Shown here in pieces: positions 23,249 through 36,268 of a stretch of 64,000 nucleotides of DNA. The stretch's first letter is position 1. Each line of letters opens with the position of its first letter. Below the pieces are notes generated by a model. It saw nothing but the letters and a program-made list of their open reading frames with translations, was not told where the DNA came from and did not search any database. The DNA is from Allacma fusca (Eukaryota > Arthropoda > Collembola > Symphypleona > Sminthuridae). The stretch is from assembly GCA_947179485.1 (NCBI GenBank), contig OX359248.1, forward strand, positions 30,513,378-30,577,377. The letters run 5' to 3'. The translations under genes were made by a program, and so were the position numbers.

Positions 23249-23595
23249 TACAATTTCCCATCCATCGCTATACACGAAACTTGTAATGGGTAAGACGAAG
23301 CACGTGTGAATTATGTAAGTAGTCATCCGCATCCTGTGTGTTTTTTTACGGGAACATGAAGAACAGGGGAAGAGGATACAGGCCCTTGTCATGTGTACTA
23401 AAGGCTAACGTATGGCTCTGTACTGAAGATGGTGGGGAGTTAGGAAACTAAAGAGGTGATATAGAAAATGTCGTGGGGCAAGTGATTGATTTTTTTCTAG
23501 AGATTCACGTCCTGCACACAAAAAAGCTAGTTCAATAACGCAAGTGATTGGCACACCCAATAAATCCTGAACCTGAAGAATCTCACTTCCTGGAT

Positions 23596-23597
<2 letters not shown>

Positions 23598-23635
<38 letters not shown>
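23598..23635. repeat. (CT)n microsatellite
   Basis: CT repeat of about 18 units with one TTTC interruption. Confidence 0.9.
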
Positions 23636-23639
<4 letters not shown>

Positions 23640-25417
23640 GCATCCTATCCCAGTGTTTAAAATAAGGCACGACTCAAAGCACATGGGAACTGGGAAAAGT
23701 CCCGAGGTATTTCTATATAAACTATGTATTGCATTCCATTCCGTGCTTGTTTCCCGTAAGATCCTGTCAGTCCGTCAGCCCCCCATATGCTCCCGATGTA
23801 AGTACTTGTGATGAGCTGCATTACCAATTCGTCAATACACAAGTTACCCGGGCAGGATTGACTCCATCATTGGGTTCAATTCTACACCTACTCATCCAGA
23901 TTGAGTGTCTTCAGATATAGTTCAGCTACAGTGGAGTATCTGTATACCATAGTATTAGATAGATACAGTTAACTACAATCCTTCATACCTGATACTGCTC
24001 TAGTACTTACATAGACCACATAGAATTATTCGCATACTCTACGTATGTAATTATGTATGTACGTATGCATCCATACATACCTACAGGGACAATGAACAGT
24101 ATAAATACTGTATGGACGCGTCTAACTATGTCTCCTTTTTTACGTAACTTTGCTTTTATAACTTTGTTCTCGAGCTGAATCAAAGGGCTTGGAGGTGCAG
24201 AACCCGAAATTTAAACACGAATGAACTAGTCCTGGTTCTATCCCACTACTCCTGGTATGTGTTGGCTTTTATTTTTGTATTTTGGACTATATTTGCAATG
24301 AACCCCGGATATATTACGGGCATATAGTTCCCTTTATCTGTGGATATATAGGTACACTCGCATAAATAAACGATGCTGTCAGTTGTCTTCATACATACAA
24401 ATAGCCATTGGACTTGCTAACCCAAGTAAGCACACTTACACTTTCCTATCCCATTCGTGTCCACAGTTTTGTAAAAAATGTGTCTTGCATCTAAAATCCC
24501 TAGTTTTTTAACCACTTTCCGTCCCTGGTTTCCGCAACCATTTACCATTCTTATCCATAAGGTTGGGTCCAGCACCTCTATAGCTCTGAGTATCTACATA
24601 TATGGAGCAATGACTATTATTTTTCCCCGGGTAACACTGGACCCACCCGGAAGGGCATAGCAGCCCTTATGTAAGTCCCATATCCCTTGTACAAGCCCAT
24701 ATGCACTCACATGGAGGGAAACCAAAACATGACAGTAAGACAAATACTTGGCACATCACTGCAATACTCAGTTGTGATAAGAGTCTTACTCTTTATACAC
24801 ATACCAATGGCCATTGTACTCCAGGCTGCATTTGATTCAACACGGTTTCTGCATTAGGCCTCCGTCTTATATATATGTATGTAAAGATACTTTCCTTTTC
24901 CCGACCCCAGAAAATGTGAGCTTGTTGCACTTTGTTATACAACTGCTTCAGGATTTTCGCTCCCAATTTTTCCTTTTCAAAACTGACCGTCTATTTTAAG
25001 CTTGCATGATTTTTGCAAATAGTGAGTATCCATAGGTACTAGGACTGCCTTTTGAAAAATAGGTAGATACACTTGTGAGCTTGAAGAATGACTGAAAAGG
25101 ACATTGTCAAAATTGTTTACATATACCTACTTAGGCGGTCGTCTCTGAAAAGGAGGGAAGGCAAGAGAAGTAATAATTTATCCACTTCACGCCGAAACCT
25201 CATCATTATTTCTCCTTGTGTACATTTCTGTCAGGACATTCAATTTATCATCGATAAGTCCTCAAGTATACGGAGGAGGCTGCAGGACTCGTATCACACC
25301 AGGACCGTACTCTGTGTGGGTGTATCTGACTCTGTATCTATAGCTTATTGTTAGCTTATACTTAGTAAGGTGGAATTTAGGAGGACGGTGGACGGCTCCA
25401 GATAAGGAAATAGCTTC

Positions 25418-25458
25418 AGTAGTAGTAGCAGTAGTAGTAGTAGTAGTAGTAGTAGTAG
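25418..25458. repeat. (AGT)n trinucleotide repeat
   Basis: About 13 AGT units with one AGC. Confidence 0.9.
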
Positions 25459-28400
25459 CTCTCCTATCCCTAGTGAAGTCTCAAGGAGTTGATATCTTTC
25501 AAGACGGATGCTTATTCATACTTGCTCTCTCTCTCTATGCTTTTCACACCTTTACGAGTTGGTTTCCTTTTTGAAAAACTTTCGGCTTCTCTTTAGACTC
25601 CAGACTATGTGTATGTACTGGAATATTTATAAGGTTGGATTCTTCTTGGACAATAATATACAGACGTGTGTAGACACTCTACATTTGTGGGGATATATTT
25701 ACCTTGAAGGGATACGAGCATATGAGTAGGAGTAAATATAGTAGTAGTCATGACAGTAACAGCCGTTGTAGACTTCTTTGAGGCTATGGATACAAACTGA
25801 CAAGCCTTCAAATGGTATCAGCTGTAAATTGTTGGGTTCCTTGTGTATTGGGATTGTAAGCCGTCATTTTAAATAACATGATTCATGTTTCATCGGCCCG
25901 TAGATATAGATAAATACATACAAGAGCCTCAAACTTCTCTACTGCTATCTATGTATATCTATCCATATGGTTTATGCATTTTGTAAGTTAATGTCATGCA
26001 AAGGGGTTTTTGTAGTCCTCCGGACATTATCAAAGCCTCTTTTATTAGCATATTTAGGTCACTGTACAAGTAGACCGATTGGGGGGGGGAGAAGAAAGCT
26101 GAAATCATATTTCAAATTGTGAAAGCTATGAAGCGCTGTTCTAACAGAATTTAGCTGACAGCTCTAACAATATAACAAGGAGGGAGTACAATACTCAAAC
26201 TAGTCTTACCACCTACGTAGTATCTACGTACATATGTATCTGCCTCCTTAGAAGATTCTGAGGGAATACTTTTTTTTCCCCCTCAGTAAGAAACTTTATA
26301 TAAGACCTATTGTTATCTTACTACCAGACCATATAGCCCCTTGAATACTCAAGTGGATATTAACTTTAGTAATTTCAAAGGTGGTTATTTAATCCACAAG
26401 AACCAACTTCCCTTTGTGATGGTTACTTCATCTGTTGAGGGGTACAGGTTTGGAGTTGGACCTTATGGAGAGATGCACATGTCTGTGGGCACGGTACATA
26501 CATACATATGTATCTATCTACACATGCCCTAAAGAGGGAAATCCTCAATGGATAAACTCCCATCAGCATATGATTTCCTTTTGAGGAGAGTTTCGGGACT
26601 TTAGTTGACTTAATACAGGATGGGTTGGAAATGGAGTAAGGCTCCTTATGATTTACGGATTTAATTAGACCCGTTCCTTTTCTACAAACTGGAAGTTGAG
26701 CAACTTTCCACAAAAGAAAAGGTTACCTTTTAGTGCCTTTGGCTCATTCTCCTCAACTCTCCTCCGAAACTGGAACTAGGAAACACTTGATTCAACTCAT
26801 GTTCGACAAAGAAAATCTTGTGAGGATATTATTTCATATGATTATTATGATTGGTACATATTTTCTTTACACATTTCTTGTTATTATTACTTTCTCTTCC
26901 GTAGAACATTCGGAGGAGGAGGCCTTTCCAACTTTATACAGAGTTAGTATAATCTCAGATGTACTTCCATCCTAATATGTCCCCTTTCAATTATGTAGAT
27001 ACATACATACATCCATACATCCCATATTCTGGACTTTCACAGCTATAATTATTATTGTATCCCATGAATAAGCATTGTGTCTCAATGTGGAGTGTCTATA
27101 CATGTGGGAATATAACTCCTATGGTATCTCTTACTACACAGTACTTTCTTTTTTTTTTTGCTACAAACAACAGTTTTCCCTTTGAGAAATATCCCAGGTT
27201 GTTGGAACGAGCTGGAGGTTAATGGGTTCGGTTCCTGGCACTTACATACTAACATTATTTTTTGGCATTTTTACCCCAATTCCCAGCTCCTCTCTGTGCC
27301 CTGGAACTTTCACCAGCTTTCCCTTTACAAGGGAATGATTGTTACAGGGTTAGTTACCAAGGTAAAAAAAAATCGGGTTGGGAGGGATATAAAAACAGGG
27401 ATTTCCAACTGGAATATTTATTCGGGATTTCTCTCTTTTTTTGAAGTATCACACACTACTATAGATACTACAGTAGGGGCAACCTGAGAGCTTAAGAAAT
27501 TCATGGAATTGGGTGAGCTGGGAGGTTTTTGCCCATTGTATGCATATCCTTGTAGTATGAATTAATGGAATGGAGTGAGGAAAAGTTTAATTAATAAGAC
27601 ACTGGAATTATTCCATGGGCTCAAGTTTGCACCATTTCATGAAGTGTTCTTCACGATGACTACCGCCTGCCGCCACCATTTAGTCACGAGCTATTTAATG
27701 ACTTTAATGAGCTGGGAGCGGGGAAGAATGGGAGCCCATAGCGTTGACTCCGAGTCCCTACCTTTTACACCATAAACTCCTTCCCTCCTCCCCCCTCAAC
27801 ATACACAGGGCCTGGTTTGTTTTCGACAAGAACCAGGCTTAATTTTTATTAACCTCTCATCCAATTATGATGTAATTGTTCAAGTGCTTTTTCATCCTAC
27901 TTGTCTAACAACTTACTTTAGTTGGGCAATGAGTAACAGTAAGTAATTATATTTCCATGGATGGATATACTGGGAAAACAATAACTGAATTTTCTGAAGA
28001 ATCCGAAGGTATAAGAGACTTGGAGGGAAAGTATTCGATAGGATCAGATCGGAAATTGCAGAAGGAAGAGAATGATTTGTGGAAGATTGGGATTCAAAAA
28101 ATCCTGAGGAAAAAAAAAGGTAGGGACTGTAAATATGAAAAATTAGGGGAAAATCCAATAAGTTTTTACTCTAGACGTCCCTCTCATCTGGATGATATAG
28201 CCCAATAAACAAAACCATTTTCGGGGAAAGCACAAGTTTTTACACTAGACTCAAACTACATATTTTTACAGCAGAGTCTGTATAGTACGTAGGAGGAAGG
28301 TGAAAGTCAACATAAAATTTTCTTGAATGTCTGGAGCTCCCCGTAGAATACATTCCCCATAAAGACGGATCCGATCCGACTCTCACTTGATAATAACTCA

Positions 28401-29360
28401 GAATTTTTTTATCAGATTGTAAACTCCAAATGACTACTACTATGACCTGGGATCCTGACTAAAGGATGAAATTCAATGAGGAAGCAGAATACTGTAAGGG
28501 AAAAGAGTATTTTTTTTTACTGTGGAATATACAGTCATTTCCTTTATAATTCCCTGGGAATTTCCATAGTCCAGACCTTTCGGACCGGGTTTATAGTACG
28601 ACTCTTGAACTCCTACTTGTTGACGATAAAAAAAATGGAAATGTACATTATATTTACAAGCCTTTGGCAATCCTGAGCAAGGCTTGGATTAGTATTATTA
28701 GTCCAAATAAAAAGGGAATGTCTGCTCTGGAGCTAAAAACATTTAATAATTCCGTCATTCCCTTCTTTTATTCCCCCGTCTGGGAATTATTACGGCCTTT
28801 AGGGAATTATCCTCAATTGTTAGATGCCCTTGCACAATTTTAGCTGTGGATTGTAAAACTTGAGGAATTTTTTAATTCAAACGGACCTGCACCTCCTGCT
28901 CCCTTCACTTGTTTTTTTTCTTTGCATAATTTTTAAATTAAGTCATCGATTCATGAGAAGTATAGGAATTAATGCTTGAAAATTAAGATTTCTTTTAGAA
29001 CCTTCAACACTTTGAAATCTGACGATGTCATAATAAAGTAATCACTGTTTCGTCCAACAGTTCTTGTTTGATGCATGTATGTACATACATATATACAATC
29101 TGCCCAGGAACTCAAATCTGGTCGTATGCTGCATACTTTGACAAAAGTAAGTTTCTAACGTAGGAATGCACTTACCTAAATGTTAGACAATAATCATAAT
29201 CGTTATAGGAAGAAAGGAACCGAAAGAGGATTCCAGGGAGAAATTCAAAGTCCACCAGCAACTCAAGAACCATTGTATCAAGCACAAGTTGTTTCTCCCA
29301 ATTTATCTACGTGCAGATTACTACACCAATGTATACATATGAACGTACCTATATAATACC

Positions 29361-29380
29361 TATATATATATATATATAAA
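29361..29380. repeat. (TA)n microsatellite
   Basis: Short TA run inside a TATA-rich stretch. Confidence 0.8.
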
Positions 29381-30888
29381 GGATACATAACTACCTATAC
29401 GTACCATACTCAAGAGACAAAACAAAACAAGGAGGAAAAATCAAAACTTTTTATATCAGCTCCCTCTCACTTTCCTCTCACGTCTTATTTTATCTACTAA
29501 ACTATGAATTCTGGGAATTGGAAACTATTTCCTAAAAATATATAGATATACGAAGCCAACTGTAAAAAATAGCCTCAACTCCGTTCAATTGTTTACAATT
29601 TTGTCCCCCCTCTTTGAAAACCTTTCTCCTTATTGTTGTTCATAAAAAAACAGACTCAAATCAATACCCCGGGATTCTCTACCCAGTAATAGAATTCTCT
29701 GAACTGTTTAAAAATAATTAGTTTTAATTAGCCGATATAAGTGTAAATTTTATAAATGCAAATCATTCACATTGTAATTGTTTTTAGATAGTTTCAAAAA
29801 AGGATCTACGACATACGGGCGACATACGGAGAAAATACTAAACTGTCTCCAGTCGCCCCGCAGGGGAAACTCTGAAGAAATACTGAAAGATCGAACATTA
29901 AGAGGAGATTTTCTCTTGTAAATAGGAATGTTTACCAAAGCTGAATTTATCAGACTTATATTCTATCAGTCGAACATTTAATCCCACTGCCAAGCCGTCG
30001 TGGTAGCAATAATTTGTGTAGTACTACAAAACAGAGATCTATATCTGAAAGTGGTCGGGGATTCCTTTTAGTACTTATTTGTAGTAGCTGTGCATATTAA
30101 AGGCATTAGCTCCACATAATGATAAGCTATCTGTGAGTTTAAGCTGTACTAGGTTTAGATACAGAGAGCATCTACGACATAATAGTATCCCTACAATTTA
30201 CTATATAGGTTGGGAACAGTATGTACATGGACACAATCTTCTTACAGATCCTCCCTTGTATGTATCGACTTTGTCCCTCAACTACTACAGTCTCCCATAA
30301 GCAGATTAATATTTCTAAGGAATTTGAGCAGAATACATTTCAGGATTTTTATGTAGAGACACTTGACTACCTGTACTTACATTACTACACTTGTATTATC
30401 CTTGTAAGGATTCGTACAGTGATATAAATAATTTCTGGGCAGGAGGTCTTTGTAGGGAATTATTTTTGGATGTAATGAAATATGTACGGTAGATATACAG
30501 ATTGGGAATTAAAATTTATGTAATACTCAAGTGAAAGTATAATGTGCTGGTGAAAGGCGGATGACTACAGAAGAGTGGAGAGAAACTGTTTTGGACTACA
30601 CTACAGGCATTTTTTGTTGTAATGCATTACAAGATGCTGTGTTTTTCTCACACAAGGAAGGAAAGCAAATGGGGAAATGGATTCAAAGAGGAAACAGTTG
30701 CATTTCCCAACCCTCCCATAGTTTTTTTCCCTTTGATATGAAATGGAATCGTCATTTCCGCTCCGTAGAGCAGCCAGCAGGAGAGAAAGAAGTGGTATCT
30801 TTTGACTGTTAGCAATTTTCAAGGGTGTAACTTAGAGGCTCATCTTACCACAAAATGCGTTTATTGGTTTCAATTACCTGCGTCTCAA

Positions 30889-30892
30889 CACA

Positions 30893-30931
<39 letters not shown>
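30889..30931. repeat. (CA)n microsatellite
   Basis: CA run of about 20 units. Confidence 0.9.
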
Positions 30932-30934
<3 letters not shown>

Positions 30935-32108
30935 TCCATAGAAGAGGGAGTGTGTTTCGGAAACAATGTTACTATTTGCAAGTCCAAGACACTACACGGA
31001 AGGAAGAGAGGGATGAGAGTGGAAGAGCGAGGAGGGAAAAAAATGAAAGGATTTTCTTCCATCTAATATCCCTCCATGGAGTTTTACATTGTGCAAGCTT
31101 TTACAATACCTCAGAGCATTGTAATGCATCCAACAAGGGCAAATAAAAGGTTCACAAGGTAACATTACTTTAGAATGCATTTCCCTCCTGTAAACTATGG
31201 ATAGGTATAAAATTGGACCTTAATCCCATTCCAGGAGGAGCTCCTCCCTATATAAATATCATATATCAAGATTATTATCCTAGGGAAAGGGAGCTACACG
31301 AGTGGAGGCGTCGTATCATTTCTTTAATTTAACGCCTGATTACAAATTGTCCTGAATAAAATTACTATTCTAATTCTAATTCCTCCCGGAACATACATAC
31401 GTCCATTCATTGGATCCACATCGAGAGGAACAAGGAATTTGAGAGAACTCCAGTGATTTCAACCTGTGATCAAGACATAGGGAACCACTCTTTGGGCTAT
31501 GGGAGAGATGTTGGGGAACAATTGGAACATATTGCTCAGTCCGACACACATTTAAGGTACATTAGGTACATATTTTCTAAGAGCTTCCAGGCATGGTGTC
31601 TCTGCCGTACGTACATATATGCCTGTGGATATATCTCTAAAGGGTTACATGGATTCTACAGGTACATAAGTATAGGGCAGACCCTCTGTCTGGGTAGGAG
31701 TCAAAGGGAAGAAAAGTCCCGGGTGCTACGTTTCTTGATGGAATTTCCTCTCTAATAAATTGAGATCAAAGGAGTTTCCTGTCTCCAATAAATATGAGAC
31801 CTTTCTACTCGCTCAAGTGAAGAGAGACACTAAACTCCTTTTCGTTTACATGCCATTGCACCTCCTTCCTGTAGTCTCATCTGTAGAATTGAATGTGGAC
31901 CTTCATAGGCTCCATATGCTCAAGTATAGTAGGAACCATCCACTCTGGATATATGCAGGGTGATGGTAATATGCTTTTGGACGTGTTAACTTTTTTAATT
32001 ATCTTACCGCACGCTACCCTTGCTTACTGCCTTTCAATGACTTAATTTCAAATCCTTTCTACTTCAAGGTCCAAGCTGTAGATACATATCCGAACTCTGG
32101 GTACATGC

Positions 32109-32373
32109 CTTAGCACTAGGTACATATCTTAGCACTAGGTACATGTCTTAGCACTAGGTACATATCTTAGCACTAGGTACATGTCTTAGCACTAGGTACA
32201 TATCTTAGCACTAGGTACATGTCTTAGCACTAGGTACATATCTTAGCACTAGGTACATATCTTAACCCTACGTACATATCGTAACCCTAGGTACATATCG
32301 TAACCCTACGTACATATCGTAACCCTAGGTACATATCCAACTGTAAGTACCTAACCCAACTGTAGATACATAT
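32109..32373. repeat. 19-bp tandem array, about 14 copies
   Basis: The left half is built from CTTAGCACTAGGTACATAT. Units 1-6 alternate ACATAT and ACATGT, giving a 38-bp higher-order period. The right half changes to TAACCCTASGTACATATCG units that alternate G and C at one position. Two or three diverged units lie at each edge (from about 32,070). No gene is seen. Confidence 0.92.
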
Positions 32374-32935
32374 GTGTGTAGTGTACGCTGCTAAATAAAC
32401 CGACAGATTGATTAGTTTCCAATCACAAACATTGCATTTCCGGACGTACCTTCCATTCGTAATTACTCAAAAATGTCCTCATGACATTATAATCTGCAGT
32501 CAGTGTTGCTCTTGTGACTGTCCCCTAAAAGACGGATTTGGGACAGGGAAGAAAGAGAAAGTTTTGCATATAAACCCATGCTTTGAACTGTAAGTGTAAC
32601 GTTGTTGTATGTACGTAAGTACAGCTGCTGTTACTGTAGACCCTGATTGAAGAAAAAAAATTGTCAGGCACGAAGTACATCCACCTCAAAGATACGATAA
32701 AGAGCTCAGACCTGAGCTTCCCATTACTAGTTACAGTGTGTAGCTATAGATAACATACATGCTAAGATATCTAAATATAATAATATCCTGAAAAAAGGAC
32801 TCGAGATTTTTAAACATCTTCCGAGGGAAAGGTAAACCCTTGATTTTACAGCATTTGCAAGTCGACTATCTCCCTCTCGTCTCCTCACAGCCTTCCCCAC
32901 GGTTCCCTATCAGACAGAGCCATTTATGGGACAAG

Positions 32936-32938
<3 letters not shown>

Positions 32939-32976
<38 letters not shown>
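32939..32976. repeat. (GA)19 microsatellite
   Basis: Uninterrupted GA run. Confidence 0.92.
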
Positions 32977-32979
<3 letters not shown>

Positions 32980-34710
32980 GTGTGAAAGTCATGAATCCGG
33001 ATATTTTGGGGAGCATCCCATCCCATAGAGCGATAAGCTCGTAATTCAGCCTTCAGTAGCATCAATAATGGACTCAATGTAGCATGCAGATCTGTGGCTA
33101 ATGAGTGAAACGCCTTCCTGAATACGGAGTATTAAAACATCCCTACCTTAAATTCTCACACTATCTCCCACTCTCAATCCTTCCCCATTCAAGGAAAAAT
33201 ATCCAAGAAGTAACTTTTTTTGAGTCACTCTTCCTCCTCGGAAAAAAAATTCCTGGAATGTCTAAACTTGGAAAATGTTCCAAGGAAATATCTCTCATCT
33301 CATTTTGACTTCCACGTCCACGTTTCTATGCTCTACATTGTAAAATGAAAAATTTTTGGGAGCAATTTTTATATATCTATACACCATGTCAAATTATGCA
33401 GATAACTTTTTCAAATGTTCCCTTTCGGCGCACTTCTTCATCATCCCAGCTCTACATTCCCTATTTTTGGGGTATAGATAAACCGGAAGTTGGAAAACCT
33501 TTAAACTCAGAATCAATGATAGTGATAGACACTGACCTCATAAACATTGATTTGAATGGAGCTACTTCCATACATCCTTTAGCTTACACAGCAAGAATTT
33601 TTTTTTTGAACAATAAGCTTCCACCTGAGGTTCCTTGGAATAAGTTCCAGGGAAGAACCGGGAAAAAAATGATTTGTAAGGGATAATAATAAAGACGAAG
33701 GAATTATAACATTGGGGATAATACTAAAAAAAGTTTTATATTAGAATGGAAAAGTATAAATACAAGAAATTGTTTTTGTATCCTGGAGAAAAAGTGCGTA
33801 TGTGATAGGACAAATAGTAGCTACGGGAATCTACATACAAGTGTTGCATACAGTTGTGTGTTGGTTGAGGGACGAAAACATGCGCCAGGAAATTACCATC
33901 GATCTCGCGCCGCACAAGTTTCACCGGGAGAAGAATACCCGTGTGTTGTGAGAGGAGAACTCTCAGTTTTACCTTAGCCTCCTCCCGATGCAGACACTCG
34001 GATCTCTCTCTCTCTCTCTGCCTGTCTGTCTCTCTAACTCTTGAAAGGATCTCATACGGAATTTCCTCACTTGCACCAGTCAGTCACTCCAAAGGATCGG
34101 AGTAATTCTATAGCTTTTGATTCTGACAGGTCTTTGTTACTTGTAGGCTCATTCTTGTGCGTGGCTATAAATGTGTGGACGGGAAGTGAACAAAAAGCCG
34201 AAGGATCGTTATGAGAAGCAATATTGACGGACCTAATTAGTCAAGGAACAAAAAGATCTTTTGTGCTTCGACATATATCTATACCTTCTCAATTTTCTTA
34301 CTTCTCTCCCACAAAGCACCATCCATGCTCAGTCATGGTGACAACCTAATTAAATCTGTGTATGGATTTAGCCTAGGAAAAAAAAAATCTTCTCGGAAAT
34401 AATAGCAGGGCTCTCAACCCCGGCTGGAACTTAACGAATAAGGACCCAACTTGTAACAAAGCTGGTTTTAACAAAGCCCCTTGTTCTTGCAAAAATCTGT
34501 AAGACATCAGCAGCTGGAACTGGGGCAGACTAGACTAGCGGAGTGCCCCACACAACAAGTGTAAGTAAGTCGGAGAGTGGAGTTACATATAAGAAGCTGG
34601 GAGATAGTAAGGAAGCAAATTTTGAGATGTGATTGAGTTTCTGGGAAAGTGTTGTGTTCGCAAAACTGTATGGACTTTTGGTTATTAAATTATATAAGAA
34701 TTATTGCTCC

Positions 34711-34736
34711 GTGTGTGTGTGTGTGTGTGTGCGTGT
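34711..34736. repeat. (GT)n microsatellite
   Basis: GT run with one GCG interruption. Confidence 0.88.
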
Positions 34737-36232
34737 GCATGGACATATGTTTATATGGACAAGGGACACTTATTGTGACCACAGTGGAATGTACTTTTTC
34801 TCCGGACGCTACACTCAAAAGTGAGTCCATGTACTGGAGTGAGAAGGAGTGAGAGAGAAAGAGAAATTTTACGGTCAACCAAGTTTGGAGAAATAAAGTC
34901 GACATCAAAAAGCCATCAGGAACACATGTCATCTCCAGCCTAATCTAATTGGTCTGGTTGTACTTACACTGTAGACGGATTTTATATATGTATAGGGAGA
35001 GGTCTCTACCAGTAGCTGTGTAGACAAAGCTGACAAACCAAGGGGTTCATTCTCCCTGTAATAACCTTCCGAGTGAGAACCACTTGGTCGGCCCCAACCA
35101 CTCCCAGCAAAAACCACGTACATACTTCTATCTACGAGGTAAGTTTTTCCATCGGTGGTTATATGTTATTTTGTATAACGCTCGGATATGAAAATCCTAA
35201 ATCCTGGATATTTCACATTACAATATATACATATGTACCAATACCTACAAGGAACATCCTACATGCTCAATTCCCCTTGCAAAATGTGTTCGTTCGTGCA
35301 ATTCCAACCGCAGAACTCTTCCTTGACCAGGATTTTCTTTTACTCGCAATTGCCCCGTAAATACCAAAATCATTCCCGGACACATTCCATATTTTTCCCA
35401 TTATACCCCACTCGCATTTTAATTCTCTTAAATTGTCACTTTCTGGGTTAGATTTTTGCGTGTGTCAGTACATAATGGAATTAGATCCCTGCAAAAATAT
35501 TATTACAGTATTCCCAATAAACACTTTCCCTACCAGAGGGAAAGTATGTGCTGCTCCATGGTACAGCAAGTTTAGAATAATATTATTATTACTGGCTTTG
35601 ATATGAGAGTTGAGAGTTAATTACAGTACCCCTAAAAACTATTAATGTTGTATTTCGTGTCAAGTTTGTACCCACCACCTTTTGATTACGGTCTGAAAGT
35701 AGAGAGAAGCTTCCTTTTCACTTTCGACCCCTTCATCGATTATATTTCCTGCTGTTTCTCAAACCGTGAGAATGACCTTGATATTAGGAATCTTGTTTCT
35801 TTGACATGATCAGATTGGATTAAGGAACGGGACACAAATTCTGTGTTGTAATCATTTCTGTTGTGTACAAATATGCATGTGAGAGTGTCTACGTATAGAT
35901 ATGAATGTGCTGGGGGGATGAGTATAATTGGGAAGATAAGGGTGTCCTGGAGAACTTGAGGAATGTGATAGTACAGGTGTGTGAGTATTTGTATATGTAG
36001 GTACTTATACATATATGAGGAGGCTTCCATAGGATTTTTAAATTATTGCGTGGGACAGTAGGACACAATTTGCACGCTCCCACGTTGTGGGCAGAGAGTG
36101 AAGGAGGAGTAAAAATAGGGAGTTATTTTTATGGAGATAAGTGTAGTATAAATACGATTAGGTGATTAGTACTACAAGAGCCACAGAGAACATATACGAC
36201 AATTACCTTGGAAAGAGAGAGTGTCTGGGGAA

Positions 36233-36235
36233 GGA

Positions 36236-36268
<33 letters not shown>
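36233..36268. repeat. (GA)n microsatellite
   Basis: GA run with one ACAG interruption. Confidence 0.88.

Larger units (their letters stand above)
23251..32058. other. Intergenic DNA with microsatellites
   Basis: I see no gene or exon that I can support. Open frames are all short and without family motifs. CATATG-containing words such as ACATATGTA and the word ATGTAGATAC recur. Confidence 0.45.

Noticed and set aside
33345-33686. 113-codon frame
   Set aside because: No recognisable motif and it includes homopolymer runs; probably chance.
35073-35140. Possible short exon ending at a TACGAG|GTAAGT donor
   Set aside because: The donor is good, but the preceding frame has no recognisable protein sequence and no clear acceptor. 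It could be a non-coding exon of the ddr-like gene, which I cannot show.
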